Shown: piece by piece, positions 7,782 to 15,792 of the stretch
Position numbering within the stretch: the stretch's first letter is position 1
How the letters are laid out: each line of letters starts with the position of its first letter
Source of the DNA: an uncultured Oscillospiraceae bacterium
GTDB taxonomy: Bacteria > Bacillota_A > Clostridia > Oscillospirales > Acutalibacteraceae
Assembly (NCBI GenBank): GCA_910587995.1
Contig: CAJUNS010000029.1
Span: 1-33,149 of the forward strand
DNA: 33,149 bases
Direction: 5' to 3'
The notes under the pieces: model-generated
What the model saw: only the letters and a program-made list of their open reading frames with translations
The model's database searches: none
Told to the model about the DNA's origin: nothing
Translations under genes and position numbers: made by a program

Positions 7782-8927
7782 ATGAGAATCTTGCTGCTTA
7801 CGGCCGCCACTGGGGCGGGCCACATAAAAGCCGCCAACGCGGTGGAAGCTTACATCCGGGAGAACACCGGGTGGGACGTTCGCAACGTGGACTGCCTGAA
7901 GGCCGTGGGCCGCCTGCTGGACAAAACTGTCTGCGACAGCTACCTGTTCATGGCCAAAAAGGCCCCCACCCTCTTTGGCCGGCTGTACAAGCGCACCAAC
8001 CAGGCCAACGTAATCTCCCATCTGGTGCCCAAACTCAGCGGGCTGTTCAGCAACCTGCTTTACCCCACTGTGGAGGCCTGCGCCCCGGACGCCATCATTA
8101 CCACCCACCCCTTTGCCACGGAGATGGTGGCCGCCCTAAAGGAGGACGGGCTGGTCAGCGCCCCGCTGGCCTGCATCATCACCGACTACGGCCCCCACCG
8201 GGCCTACATTGCCAACGCGGTGGACGCCTATGTGGTGGCCAGCGAGGACATGGTGCCCGAGCTCATTGAGTTCGGCGTGCCCCAGGAGAAGGTCTACCCC
8301 TTCGGCATTCCCGTGCACGGGGTCTTTTTTGATAAGCATGACCAGGGCATGCTTCTGCGCCAGCTGGACCTGGACCCCCAGCTGCCTACCCTGCTGTTTA
8401 TGGCCGGCAGCTTCGGGGTGAACAACATCATCAAGCTCTACCGGGACCTGGCCGACACCCGGGTGGACATGCAGATCATCGTCATCACCGGCCGCAACCA
8501 AAAGCTTTTTGAGGCCTTTGAAAAGGAGATCAAGTCCAACTCCACCCTGCCCACCCGCCTGATTTATTTTACGGACGAAGTGGAAAAATATATGCACGCC
8601 GCCGACCTGCTGGTCACCAAGCCCGGCGGGCTTACGGTGTCCGAGGCTTTGGCCTGCAACCTGCCCATGGCTGTGTTCGACGCCATCCCCGGGCCGGAGG
8701 ACGACAACGCCAACTTCCTAAAAACCCACGACATGTGCGTGCACCTGGAAAAGGGCAGCGACTTCGCCCAGGAGATCTCCCAGCTGCTCAAGGAAAAGGA
8801 GCACCTAAAGGCCATGCGGGAAAACTGCGCGGGCTTTGACAAGTCCCAGTCCATTCCCAACCTGATCAGCCTCATCCACAAGCTGGCCCGGGCCCAGGAG
8901 CCGGTCCGGGCGGAGGTCCGCCCATGA
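7782..8927 (+). CDS. Glycosyltransferase of the MGDG synthase/UgtP family (GT28)
   Basis: This cytoplasmic-face glycosyltransferase of 381 residues is related to diacylglycerol glucosyltransferases, which build glycolipid anchors and membrane glycolipids from UDP-sugars. The N-terminus has the lipid-acceptor motif TAATGAGH (Gly11-His14), typical of MGDG synthases. The C-terminal half has the GT-B sugar-nucleotide site TKPGGLTVSEALA followed by IPGPEDDNANFL. The exact sugar and acceptor (diacylglycerol or a prenyl lipid) are not determined. The ATG at 7782 has AAAGGAG 7 bases upstream; the frame is open to 7644 but that extension lacks a ribosome binding site and is GC-rich noncoding in look. 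It overlaps the next gene by 4 bases (ATGA). Confidence 0.88.
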   Translation: MRILLLTAATGAGHIKAANAVEAYIRENTGWDVRNVDCLKAVGRLLDKTVCDSYLFMAKKAPTLFGRLYKRTNQANVISHLVPKLSGLFSNLLYPTVEACAPDAIITTHPFATEMVAALKEDGLVSAPLACIITDYGPHRAYIANAVDAYVVASEDMVPELIEFGVPQEKVYPFGIPVHGVFFDKHDQGMLLRQLDLDPQLPTLLFMAGSFGVNNIIKLYRDLADTRVDMQIIVITGRNQKLFEAFEKEIKSNSTLPTRLIYFTDEVEKYMHAADLLVTKPGGLTVSEALACNLPMAVFDAIPGPEDDNANFLKTHDMCVHLEKGSDFAQEISQLLKEKEHLKAMRENCAGFDKSQSIPNLISLIHKLARAQEPVRAEVRP

Positions 8928-9637
8928 GCTTCGCCCCGGAGGACTATCAGGCGGTCCTGGACCGCTTTGCCGCCCTTGCGGACCCCAAGTACAAGGCCTT
9001 TCACGAGCGCCTCATCCCCGGCGTCTCCACCGCCTACGGCGTGCGGGTGCCCGCGATCCGCGCCATCGCCCGGGATATTATTAAGAAGGACCCAGCGGGG
9101 TTTTTGGTTGCGTCCATGCCGGGCTCTTATGAGGAAACCATGCTGCGGGGCATTGTCATCGCCGGGATGAAGCTCCCCATAGAGGAGCGCCTGCCCCTGG
9201 TGGAGGCTTTTCTTCCTCTGGTGGATAATTGGGCTGTGTGCGATGTGTTCTGCGCAAGCTTTAAACTGAAAAAGCCGGAGGACCGGGAGCCGGTGTGGCG
9301 GTTTCTGCTGCCGCTCTTTTCCGATGAGCGGGAGTTTTACGCCCGCTTTGCCGCCGTAATGCTTCTAAGCCATTTTGTGGACCATGACCACATCGGCCAG
9401 GACTTGACCTTGCTGGAATCCATGACCCAGGAGGCCTACTATGTGCGCATGGCCGCGGCCTGGGCGGTTTCGGTGTGCTATGTAAAGTTCCCCGCCCAAA
9501 CCCAGGCGCTGCTGGCCCGCCAGACCCTGCCCCCCTGGACCCAGAACAAGGCCATTCAAAAGATACGGGAATCCTACCGGGTTTCCAAAGAGGACAAAGA
9601 CATGCTGCTGGCCTACAAAGCGCCGGTTCCAAACTAA
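8924..9637 (+). CDS. DNA alkylation repair (AlkD-like) HEAT-repeat protein
   Basis: The 237-residue all-helical protein matches the AlkD/DNA_alkylation family by eye: an N-terminal YQAVLDRFAALADPKYKAFHERLIPG block, followed by VRVPAIRAIARDI and the central DNWAVCD segment in a ladder of HEAT-like helices. AlkD glycosylases remove N3- and N7-alkylated purines without flipping the base. Residues here that would bind DNA cannot be verified by eye, so repair activity is inferred from family. Start and stop overlap (ATGA) with the glycosyltransferase, so translation is coupled. The pairing with a glycolipid enzyme has no obvious biological logic. Confidence 0.85.
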   Translation: MSFAPEDYQAVLDRFAALADPKYKAFHERLIPGVSTAYGVRVPAIRAIARDIIKKDPAGFLVASMPGSYEETMLRGIVIAGMKLPIEERLPLVEAFLPLVDNWAVCDVFCASFKLKKPEDREPVWRFLLPLFSDEREFYARFAAVMLLSHFVDHDHIGQDLTLLESMTQEAYYVRMAAAWAVSVCYVKFPAQTQALLARQTLPPWTQNKAIQKIRESYRVSKEDKDMLLAYKAPVPN

Positions 9638-9642
9638 CAAAA

Positions 9643-9670
9643 CGCGCCGGGAGGGTTTCCGGCGCGCTTT
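9643..9670 (+). terminator. Terminator after the AlkD-like gene
   Basis: Perfect 8-base arms CGCGCCGG (9643-9650) and CCGGCGCG (9659-9666) are followed by CTTTGTT. It starts 6 bases after the stop codon. Confidence 0.65.
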
Positions 9671-9698
9671 GTTCGTTCAAGTACGTTTCCTATCATGA

Positions 9699-9778
9699 CC
9701 TCCGGAGGGTTAAGGGACTTTCTGTAGAAAGTCCCTTAACCCTCTTCAAAGACTTTTCCTTCGCCGCGCTGGGGGCGG
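9699..9778. repeat. Dispersed repeat with an 18-bp perfect hairpin
   Basis: CCTCCGGAGG leads into a perfect inverted repeat with 18-base arms (9705-9722 and 9727-9744) and the loop TGTA, then CTTCAAAGACTTTT and GCCGC...GGGCGG. The same order of blocks occurs in degenerate form at 31748-31821. Both copies lie between convergent genes, so they may serve as bidirectional terminators or be non-autonomous REP/MITE-like elements. Confidence 0.7.
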
Positions 9779-9812
9779 ACAAAAAACCGCCCGGTTTCGG
9801 CTTTGGCGTTTT

Positions 9813-10625
9813 TCATTCTATGGCCAGGGCCTGCGCGCCCAGGGCCTCATAGGCGGCTTCGGTCTGGGCCTTGGGGTAGGGAACGGCTTTGCCCTCCAGG
9901 GGATCGTTGAAGTAATAATTTGCTTCATCCTCCCCCACCAGCAGCAGGCAGTGCTCCGGCGTAATCCAGTCAAAGCGCTCCCCTGTCCCGTCCGCCACAA
10001 GCTCCATACCGTTCTGGGCCGGAGACATCCACATGGTGGCCCACACCATCACCGGCACGCCTTTGTCTATGTAGTCCCGGCACAGGTCCTCCAATGTTTT
10101 GCCGCTCAGGTCCCGCACCTGCCGGGAGGACTGCCGCTGGGCCAGCAGCTCCCCGGCCGCTTTCTGAATGACCGGTGCGTAGCATCCCCAGCCGTCCTCG
10201 GAATAGGGATCGCCCAAAAAGGCCTCCCGGGGGTGGCTGCTGTGGTAGACCCCCGCGCTGTCCGGGGCGGGCTCCGGGCTCCGGACCAGGTAACCGTCGA
10301 TGAACTCCTCCACCGTAATGTCCACGCCCGCGTGCCGCAGAGCCATCACCGCTGTGACGCTTTCGCACCCAGTGGGGTATTTCTCCCGCTGGTCAATAAA
10401 TTCCACGTCCAAAGCCGCCTGGCCGCCGCTTGGCAGAGCCCGCAGGCTCTGGGCTTCCCAAAGCCCGCCGCTTTCCGCGCGGCCTGTCTGGCTGAGCGTC
10501 CCGCCTACCAGCATTCCTACGGTAAACAGCGCCGCCGCTGCCAGTCCATAGGCCGCAAGCCGCAACGGCCGGTTTCGTTTTCTTCTTCTGCAATGTCCCT
10601 CTCTCACTCGTTCCATGCGTTCCAT
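9813..10625 (-). CDS. Membrane-anchored C39-like cysteine peptidase domain protein
   Basis: The 270-residue protein starts at the ATG at 10625, which has AAGGAGG 7 bases upstream; the frame continues to 10694 without support. An Arg/Lys-rich N-terminus is followed by one hydrophobic segment (about residues 22-42), giving a signal anchor with an extracellular body. The body is peptidase C39-like type 2: catalytic Cys87 (YPTGCESVTA), His225 (TPEHCLLLVG) and Asn240/Asp241 (YYFNDP). These domains are papain-like and are often found in secreted firmicute proteins of unknown substrate; the ABC-transporter-linked C39 of bacteriocin export is a different branch. It follows the M23 peptidase gene on the same strand, separated by a terminator. 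Confidence 0.82.
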   Translation of the reverse strand: MERMERVREGHCRRRKRNRPLRLAAYGLAAAALFTVGMLVGGTLSQTGRAESGGLWEAQSLRALPSGGQAALDVEFIDQREKYPTGCESVTAVMALRHAGVDITVEEFIDGYLVRSPEPAPDSAGVYHSSHPREAFLGDPYSEDGWGCYAPVIQKAAGELLAQRQSSRQVRDLSGKTLEDLCRDYIDKGVPVMVWATMWMSPAQNGMELVADGTGERFDWITPEHCLLLVGEDEANYYFNDPLEGKAVPYPKAQTEAAYEALGAQALAIE

Positions 10626-10694
10626 TCCGCCGCCTCCTTGTGGGTTTGTACTCATTAGACGGACAAGCCCCCGGTAAGGTAACACGGCGCGCAA

Positions 10695-10724
10695 AAAACC
10701 GGCGCAATTTTTTACGCCGGTTTT
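10695..10724 (-). terminator. Terminator after the M23 peptidase gene
   Basis: Perfect 10-base arms AAAACCGGCG (10695-10704) and CGCCGGTTTT (10715-10724) enclose a 10-base loop. On the minus strand the right arm runs into six T. It lies 80 bases past the M23 stop and upstream of the C39-like gene, which therefore needs its own promoter. Confidence 0.8.
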
Positions 10725-10804
10725 CTTCGGTATCCATTCCTTCCGCAGCCAAAGGCGGGGAGTCTTTTTCTATATACCTTGCCCAGAGGCAATGGAGCAC
10801 AGAT

Positions 10805-12058
10805 TTACAAATAGTTTCTGGGGTTTACCCGGTCCCCGTTCTCCCACACCTCAAAGTGCAGGTGGGGGCCCGTGGAGTCGCCGGTGGAGCCCTCATAGCC
10901 GATAACCTGTCCCTGGGTTACGTAATCCCCGGTGGACACGGCCAGCTGGTTCATGTGGGCATACAGGGTGCTGTATGTGCTGTTGTGGTAGATGTACACA
11001 TGATAGCCCCAGCCCATGCCCCAGCTATCCTGGGTCCAGGCACGAATCACCGTGCCGGACTCCGCCGCCACGATCTCCGTCATAGCCGGTCCGGCAATGT
11101 CCATGCCCCGGTGCCCCCGGTCTCCGCCGTATTCATCGGAGATGTAGGTCACGCCCGGCATGGGCCAGCAGGGGCGGAAGCCCTCCACGCCGCCGGTGCC
11201 CCCGGGAGCGTAGGTCACGTCCCCCTGGCCGCCCGCGCCCAAGCTGGTGTTGGGCTGGTTGGCGGCGGCCTGTTCCTCCCGGCGCTTGCGCTCCTCTTCC
11301 TCTTTGCGCTTCTGTTCCTCAATCAGGGCCTGCAGCTCCGCTGTCAGGTCCTCGGCCCGGGACTCGTTCTCCGCGATGGCGCCCTGGGTAGCGCCCTGGG
11401 CCTCCTGCAGTTCGGCAATGGCCTGGGCGTTCTCCGCATACAGAGCGTCCACTTCCTTCTGCTTGGTTTCCAGGCCCTTTTTCAGCTCGGCCACCATAGC
11501 CTTCTGCTTTTCCCGTTCCTCGCGCTCTTCTTTGGTGTCGTCAATATAGGCCTGAATCTTATCCAGCAGCTCCTTGTCCCGGCGGCTCATGTTGCCCAGC
11601 ATCTCCGTGCGCAGGGAAAAGTCGCTGAAGCTGTCGGACTGGAACAGAATCTCCAATGTGCTGACAGACCCGGCCCGGTAGATGGCCTCCACCCGCTCCT
11701 TGAATTTCTCAATGGTTTCGGAGGCCTCCTCGGCGGAGGCGTTCAGCTTCATGTCCAGCTCTTGAATGCTGGCGTTCAGCGCCTCAATGTCGCTGCGGGC
11801 CGTGTTAATCTGGTTGACCAGCACGTCAATCTGCTTTTGCAGGGTCTCCTGATACTCCTGCTTCTGGTTCTCATCCTCCCGCAGGCTTTCCAGCTTGGCT
11901 TGCAGCTCCTGGTGCTCCTGCTCCAGCTGGGCCTGCTCGGCCTCCACCTCCTGGGTGGTCCGGGCCATAACGGACCCTGGGGACAGCAGGGCCATGGTGA
12001 GCGCCAGCAGTCCGGCGGCAGTCCGGCGGCGGAGGGTATGGCGGTGTGTGCGGTTCAT
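10805..12058 (-). CDS. Secreted coiled-coil M23 (LytM) peptidase, EnvC-like
   Basis: This 417-residue protein has an N-terminal signal peptide, a long Glu/Gln-rich coiled coil (about residues 30-245), a Gln/Asn/Gly linker and a C-terminal LytM domain. The zinc ligands look complete: His316 and Asp320 (HRGMDIAG) plus the HLHFEV motif with His399 and His401, and YAHM between them. It should therefore be an active peptidoglycan endopeptidase, unlike degenerate EnvC proteins that only activate amidases. The coiled coil resembles EnvC/PcsB-type regulators that connect to FtsEX, but FtsEX is not in the window. The ATG at 12058 has AAGGAAGG upstream; a GTG 33 bases earlier is less likely. A perfect TATAAT lies at 12106-12111. 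Confidence 0.93.
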   Translation of the reverse strand: MNRTHRHTLRRRTAAGLLALTMALLSPGSVMARTTQEVEAEQAQLEQEHQELQAKLESLREDENQKQEYQETLQKQIDVLVNQINTARSDIEALNASIQELDMKLNASAEEASETIEKFKERVEAIYRAGSVSTLEILFQSDSFSDFSLRTEMLGNMSRRDKELLDKIQAYIDDTKEEREEREKQKAMVAELKKGLETKQKEVDALYAENAQAIAELQEAQGATQGAIAENESRAEDLTAELQALIEEQKRKEEEERKRREEQAAANQPNTSLGAGGQGDVTYAPGGTGGVEGFRPCWPMPGVTYISDEYGGDRGHRGMDIAGPAMTEIVAAESGTVIRAWTQDSWGMGWGYHVYIYHNSTYSTLYAHMNQLAVSTGDYVTQGQVIGYEGSTGDSTGPHLHFEVWENGDRVNPRNYL

Positions 12059-12105
12059 ATGTTTCCTTCCTTTCCGTAAGGGGATGTCCACGCTTATACA
12101 TAGGT

Positions 12106-12111
12106 ATTATA
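12106..12111 (-). promoter_or_regulatory. Candidate -10 element of the M23 peptidase gene
   Basis: A perfect TATAAT on the minus strand sits about 50 bases before the start codon. No -35 box is found at 16-18 bases; TTGGAA occurs at about 22 bases, a long spacing that would call for an activator. Confidence 0.45.
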
Positions 12112-12251
12112 ACGGAAAGAAGGGCGGCTATTTTTCCAATAAAGAAATATAATTGTAAAATTACTTTGAAGAGGCTGGTAGAGGGCAGAGTGGAGCATAC
12201 TATATCTGGACAAAAAGCCCGCGGCAGCGCCCGCACACAGCGCCAGGGGAA

Positions 12252-12575
12252 TCAGCGCCTGCGCCGGTTGCTCCGGTATGCCCGCCGGTAGGGAGGCGGC
12301 GTGTACACCTCCGAATGTATCATCTTCTCCGGCTCCTGCCCCGCCACCTGGGCCCGCACCAAAGGCCGCCGCGGCCGGGGGCGGTTTTTCAAAAATGTGG
12401 CCAGCGCCACGCCTAAAAAGCCCGCCGCCACCAGCCCCCACCCCGCGAAGCCCACAGCCCTTTGCAGGGGCCCGGCCAGGGCGGGAGCCTCCGCCAGCCG
12501 CGCCCCGGCCAGCATCAGGCACGCGAACGCCCCTGCCAGACCCCCAATCCACAGCCGTGCCAAAACACCCAGCAT
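12252..12575 (-). CDS. Small membrane protein with two transmembrane segments, unknown
   Basis: This encodes 107 residues. The ATG at 12575 has AAAGGAA 9 bases upstream. Two hydrophobic stretches (about residues 5-28 and 40-62) are followed by a basic cytoplasmic-type tail rich in Arg and Pro that ends in RSNRRRR. The gene lies 36 bases downstream of another small membrane protein gene on the same strand and upstream of the M23 peptidase. No family is recognised. Codon-position composition fits a real gene, but the small size leaves some doubt. Confidence 0.6.
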   Translation of the reverse strand: MLGVLARLWIGGLAGAFACLMLAGARLAEAPALAGPLQRAVGFAGWGLVAAGFLGVALATFLKNRPRPRRPLVRAQVAGQEPEKMIHSEVYTPPPYRRAYRSNRRRR

Positions 12576-12611
12576 GTCCCATGTTCCTTTCTAAAAAAAT
12601 CCAGCGCCAAC

Positions 12612-12875
12612 CTAGTCGTGGGGAATGCAGGTAAAGTCCCGGATTAGGTCCCAGGCCTCTTCCAGCTCCGTCACGTCCCAGCTCTGCTCCCGGCCAAAGG
12701 CCTTGACCGTCAGCCGCGCCCGGCCGTCCCGCTCCACCACCTGGGCCACCGGCGTGTCGTCCCCAAAGCTCAGCTTCCGCCCCTGATAGTCCACCGCCAG
12801 CAGCCCGCCTCCCGTTATGAACACGAACAGTCCCAAGCCCAGCCCAAACCCAAACGCCCGCCAGTCCCGCTTCAT
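12612..12875 (-). CDS. Small membrane-anchored protein, unknown
   Basis: The 87-residue product starts at the ATG at 12875 with GGGAGGG 7 bases upstream. Residues about 10-29 form a single glycine-rich hydrophobic anchor, followed by a soluble part of about 55 residues with alternating charged and hydrophobic residues (a likely small beta/alpha domain). It lies downstream of spoIIP and is followed after 36 bases by the next small membrane protein gene, so the two are probably cotranscribed. Reading further upstream (to 13007) would need a TTG start without a ribosome binding site. Function is unknown. Confidence 0.6.
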   Translation of the reverse strand: MKRDWRAFGFGLGLGLFVFITGGGLLAVDYQGRKLSFGDDTPVAQVVERDGRARLTVKAFGREQSWDVTELEEAWDLIRDFTCIPHD

Positions 12876-13104
12876 CCGCCGCCCTCCCTTCCCGAGGGCT
12901 CCGCCAAAGCCGCGCGGTTCCGCCTCCCCACAGGGGGACGCCGCGCCCTCCAAAACCATGGACACAGAAGCCCCCGCCCTTAAGGCTTGCCGCACACCGC
13001 TTAACAAAAAGCCGGTTTGCGGGCTCTGCCGCCTGGTTCAAAGAAATCCTCTCGGAAAATCTTTCTGAACTGTCTTGCTTATACCTTACCCCAAAAGGGC
13101 CTGT

Positions 13105-14223
13105 CTATGCGCAGTCCTTTAAAGTTTCCGCAATGACCTCTCCCAGCAGCTGGCCCGTATAGCGGGCCTCGGCCACGGTGTTCACCTCGGTTCCCACCTC
13201 GATGAGCATGGAGCCGGTGGTGGCGTTCATATTATATTTGCTGTTGGAAAAATTCAAGGGCCGCATCAGCCCGCCGTAAAGCTCCTGGGCCTTTTGCTGC
13301 ACCTTCAAAATCAGCCTCAGGTTCTGCCTCCAGTCGGGGAAGTCCCCCCAGCTGCCATCCGCGTCGCAGCCGGCCAGCAGCATGGCCTGGGCCGCCTTTC
13401 GTCCGCCCACCTCTACTGTGGGCTTATATTTCAGTCCCTCCTCCGTGGTCATGGAGTCCCGGTGCACATCAATGGTTACCTGAATGCCCGGATGCTCCGC
13501 CAGATTCTTTTGCAGCACCTCCCAGGAGCGGGCATAGGACCCGTTAAAGGCCGTGTCGTTCACCGTGGTGTCGTGCACCACGCCGATGCCCCGGGCCTCC
13601 AGCGCCTTGGCCAGGGCCTCCCCCGCCGCCGTCACGCTCATGTCCCGGTTCTGGGTGCGGGTTTCCATGTCCGTGTAGTAAAACCCTGGCGCGGAGACGG
13701 AGTAAGCCTCGGAGGTGTGGGTGTGGTAGATAAGCACCTCCACGCTGCCATCCGCTTTGATGTGCAGATCCGTGGGCTCGGCCAGCTCCGCTTCCAGGTC
13801 CGTGCCAGACTCTGTGCTGTCCTTCACAAAAAAGTTTCCTACCTGGGCCCCTCCCTCAATCTGGATTTCTTCCACCGGCCCGGTGGACCGGCTGGGGTCC
13901 GGGGTGGCGTTCAGCCCAGGCAGCAGGTCGCTGTGGAAGGGCACCACCCCGTCGTCGGGCAGGTTCCCGCTGTCCTCCTGGGCCAGCCGCTGGTCCCGCA
14001 GGCCCTCCTGGGTCCACACAGGGGCGCTCTGCGTGTCCGGGCTCTCCAAAGGAGCCGGCGTACCGGCATACTCCATGCCCGCCGCCCAAAGCAGGGCCTC
14101 CCCGCCCCGCTCCCGGGCCCAGTTTTGCAGGCTCTCGCCAGCGCACCAAAGGCAGACCGCCAGGCAGGCCAGCATGGCAAGGCTTTTGACGAATTTTGTC
14201 ATTTTCTTCACCGCGTTGATCAT
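13105..14223 (-). CDS. spoIIP: Stage II sporulation protein P
   Basis: SpoIIP is the peptidoglycan amidase/endopeptidase that, with SpoIID and SpoIIM, drives engulfment of the forespore. The protein has one N-terminal membrane anchor (LAMLACLAVCLWCAG), a linker of about 130 residues, then the SpoIIP catalytic domain with YHTHTSEAYS (zinc histidine), HDTTVNDTAF, TIDVHRDSM and LIEVGTEVNTVAEA, which carries the catalytic glutamate. The start is unsure: the ATG at 14223 has AGAAAGGA directly against it, a GTG at 14292 has AAGGGG about 11 bases upstream, and an ATG at 14202 is also possible. In model Bacillus the gene is under sigma-E in the mother cell; no clear sigma-E promoter was identified here. 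Confidence 0.93.
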   Translation of the reverse strand: MINAVKKMTKFVKSLAMLACLAVCLWCAGESLQNWARERGGEALLWAAGMEYAGTPAPLESPDTQSAPVWTQEGLRDQRLAQEDSGNLPDDGVVPFHSDLLPGLNATPDPSRSTGPVEEIQIEGGAQVGNFFVKDSTESGTDLEAELAEPTDLHIKADGSVEVLIYHTHTSEAYSVSAPGFYYTDMETRTQNRDMSVTAAGEALAKALEARGIGVVHDTTVNDTAFNGSYARSWEVLQKNLAEHPGIQVTIDVHRDSMTTEEGLKYKPTVEVGGRKAAQAMLLAGCDADGSWGDFPDWRQNLRLILKVQQKAQELYGGLMRPLNFSNSKYNMNATTGSMLIEVGTEVNTVAEARYTGQLLGEVIAETLKDCA

Positions 14224-14333
14224 TCCTTTCTGATTGGGGTGGAGGCCGGATGTTTTTTCAGGCGGGCGCGTCAGAAAACCCAAAAAATCCACACATGCCG
14301 CGCCGCCCCTTAAAAATGTTTACAAATTCCCCC

Positions 14334-14362
14334 TTGCGCGCGGGAGGGTTTTTTAGTATAAT
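14334..14362 (+). promoter_or_regulatory. Sigma-A promoter of the citrate synthase operon
   Basis: TTGCGC (14334-14339), a 17-base spacer and a perfect TATAAT (14357-14362) give a start near 14369 and a leader of about 50 bases. It lies in the divergent gap with spoIIP. Confidence 0.68.
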
Positions 14363-14421
14363 AAAGTCTAAGTTGTTTTTTGAAAGAGAAATTTAGATAA
14401 CCTGGAAAGGAGATTTCGCGC

Positions 14422-15768
14422 ATGTCTGTCTATTCCGAGATCCGGCCCGAGATCCGCGTCCTGGCCCAGCAGTGTGTGGAGAACAGCCGCATTGACCCGG
14501 AGCTCTATACCAAATATGACGTAAAGCGCGGCCTGCGGGACCTAAACGGCAAGGGCGTGCTTACCGGACTCACCAACATCTCTGAGATCGTCTCCACCAA
14601 AACGGTGGAGGGAAAAAGCGTGCCCTGCGAGGGCAAGCTCTACTACCGGGGCTACGATGTGGAGGAACTGGTCCGCCGCCAGCCCAAGGACGACAATTTC
14701 GGCTTTGAGCGTACCGCCTACCTGCTGCTGCTGGGCGAGCTGCCTGGAGAAGAGCAGCTTAAGGAGTTTTGCGGGCTTTTGTCCTTTTACCGGACGCTGC
14801 CCACCAGCTTTGTCCGGGACATCATCATGAAAGCCCCCAGCGGCGACATGATGAATACCCTGGCCCGCAGCGTCCTCACCCTCTATTCTTATGACGAGGA
14901 CGCGGAAGATATTTCCGTTCCCAATGTTTTGCGCCAGTGCATGCAGCTGGTGGCCCTGTTCCCCCTGCTTTCGGTTTATGGATACCAGGCCTACCGGCAC
15001 TATCACGACGGCCAGAGCCTGTTCATCCACCAGCCGGACCCCAAGCTCTCCACCGCGGAGAACATCCTGCGCATTCTGCGCCCAGACTGCCAGTACACCC
15101 AGCTGGAGGCCAAGGTGCTGGACATTGCCCTCATCCTCCACGCGGACCACGGCGGCGGCAACAACTCCACCTTCACCACCCATGTGGTCACCTCCTCAGG
15201 CACGGATACATACTCGGCCATCGCGGCGGCCCTGGGCTCCCTAAAGGGCCCCAAGCATGGCGGCGCCAACATTAAGGTGGTGCGCATGTTCGAGGACATC
15301 AAGTCCCACATCAAGGACTGGAGCGACGAGGAGGAGATCAGCGCCTACCTCTACAAGCTGCTGCACAAGGAGGCCTTTGACCGCTCGGGCCTCATTTACG
15401 GCATGGGCCACGCGGTCTACTCCGTCTCGGACCCCCGCGCCAAAACCATGGCCAGCTTTGTGGAGGGCCTCTCTCAGGAAAAGGGCCGCACAGCGGAGTA
15501 CCAGCTGTACCAGCGGGTGGAACGCCTGGCCGTGGAGGCCATCACCAAAGACCGGAAAATTTACAAGGGCGTTTCCGCCAATGTGGACTTTTACAGCGGC
15601 TTCATCTACAGCATGCTGGACCTGCCCATGGAGCTGTACACCCCCATCTTCGCCATCTCCCGCATTGCCGGCTGGAGCGCCCACCGCATTGAGGAACTCA
15701 CCGGCGGCGGAAAAATCATCCGTCCCTCTTACAAAAGCGTGCAGGAGCACCGGGCTTTTGAGGAATAA
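14422..15768 (+). CDS. Citrate (2-methylcitrate) synthase
   Basis: This 448-residue enzyme condenses acetyl-CoA with oxaloacetate. The catalytic set is visible: His in GPKHGGANIKV, His in MGHAVYSVSDPRA and Asp in NVDFYSGFIYSML. The chain also has the RGYDVEELV segment near residue 80. It is longer than the common 370-residue type II bacterial form because of an N-terminal extension and inserts, as in the clostridial/Bacteroidetes long form. Without isocitrate dehydrogenase or aconitase nearby, its job is probably glutamate synthesis via a partial TCA cycle; a 2-methylcitrate role cannot be excluded. The ribosome binding site is AAAGGAG. An Fe-S aldo/keto reductase-like gene follows after 24 bases and is probably cotranscribed. 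Confidence 0.93.
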   Translation: MSVYSEIRPEIRVLAQQCVENSRIDPELYTKYDVKRGLRDLNGKGVLTGLTNISEIVSTKTVEGKSVPCEGKLYYRGYDVEELVRRQPKDDNFGFERTAYLLLLGELPGEEQLKEFCGLLSFYRTLPTSFVRDIIMKAPSGDMMNTLARSVLTLYSYDEDAEDISVPNVLRQCMQLVALFPLLSVYGYQAYRHYHDGQSLFIHQPDPKLSTAENILRILRPDCQYTQLEAKVLDIALILHADHGGGNNSTFTTHVVTSSGTDTYSAIAAALGSLKGPKHGGANIKVVRMFEDIKSHIKDWSDEEEISAYLYKLLHKEAFDRSGLIYGMGHAVYSVSDPRAKTMASFVEGLSQEKGRTAEYQLYQRVERLAVEAITKDRKIYKGVSANVDFYSGFIYSMLDLPMELYTPIFAISRIAGWSAHRIEELTGGGKIIRPSYKSVQEHRAFEE

Positions 15769-15792
15769 AGGGCAAAACAAAGGAGATTCTTT

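Noticed and set aside
10640..12079. 479-residue open frame on the plus strand opposite the M23 peptidase
   Set aside because: Its Leu-rich repeats arise from the Glu/Gln codons of the coiled coil on the other strand.
12094..13041. 315-residue minus-strand frame covering the two small membrane protein genes
   Set aside because: It is Gly/Arg/Ala-rich with no motif; the two smaller frames have better ribosome binding sites and hydrophobic segments.
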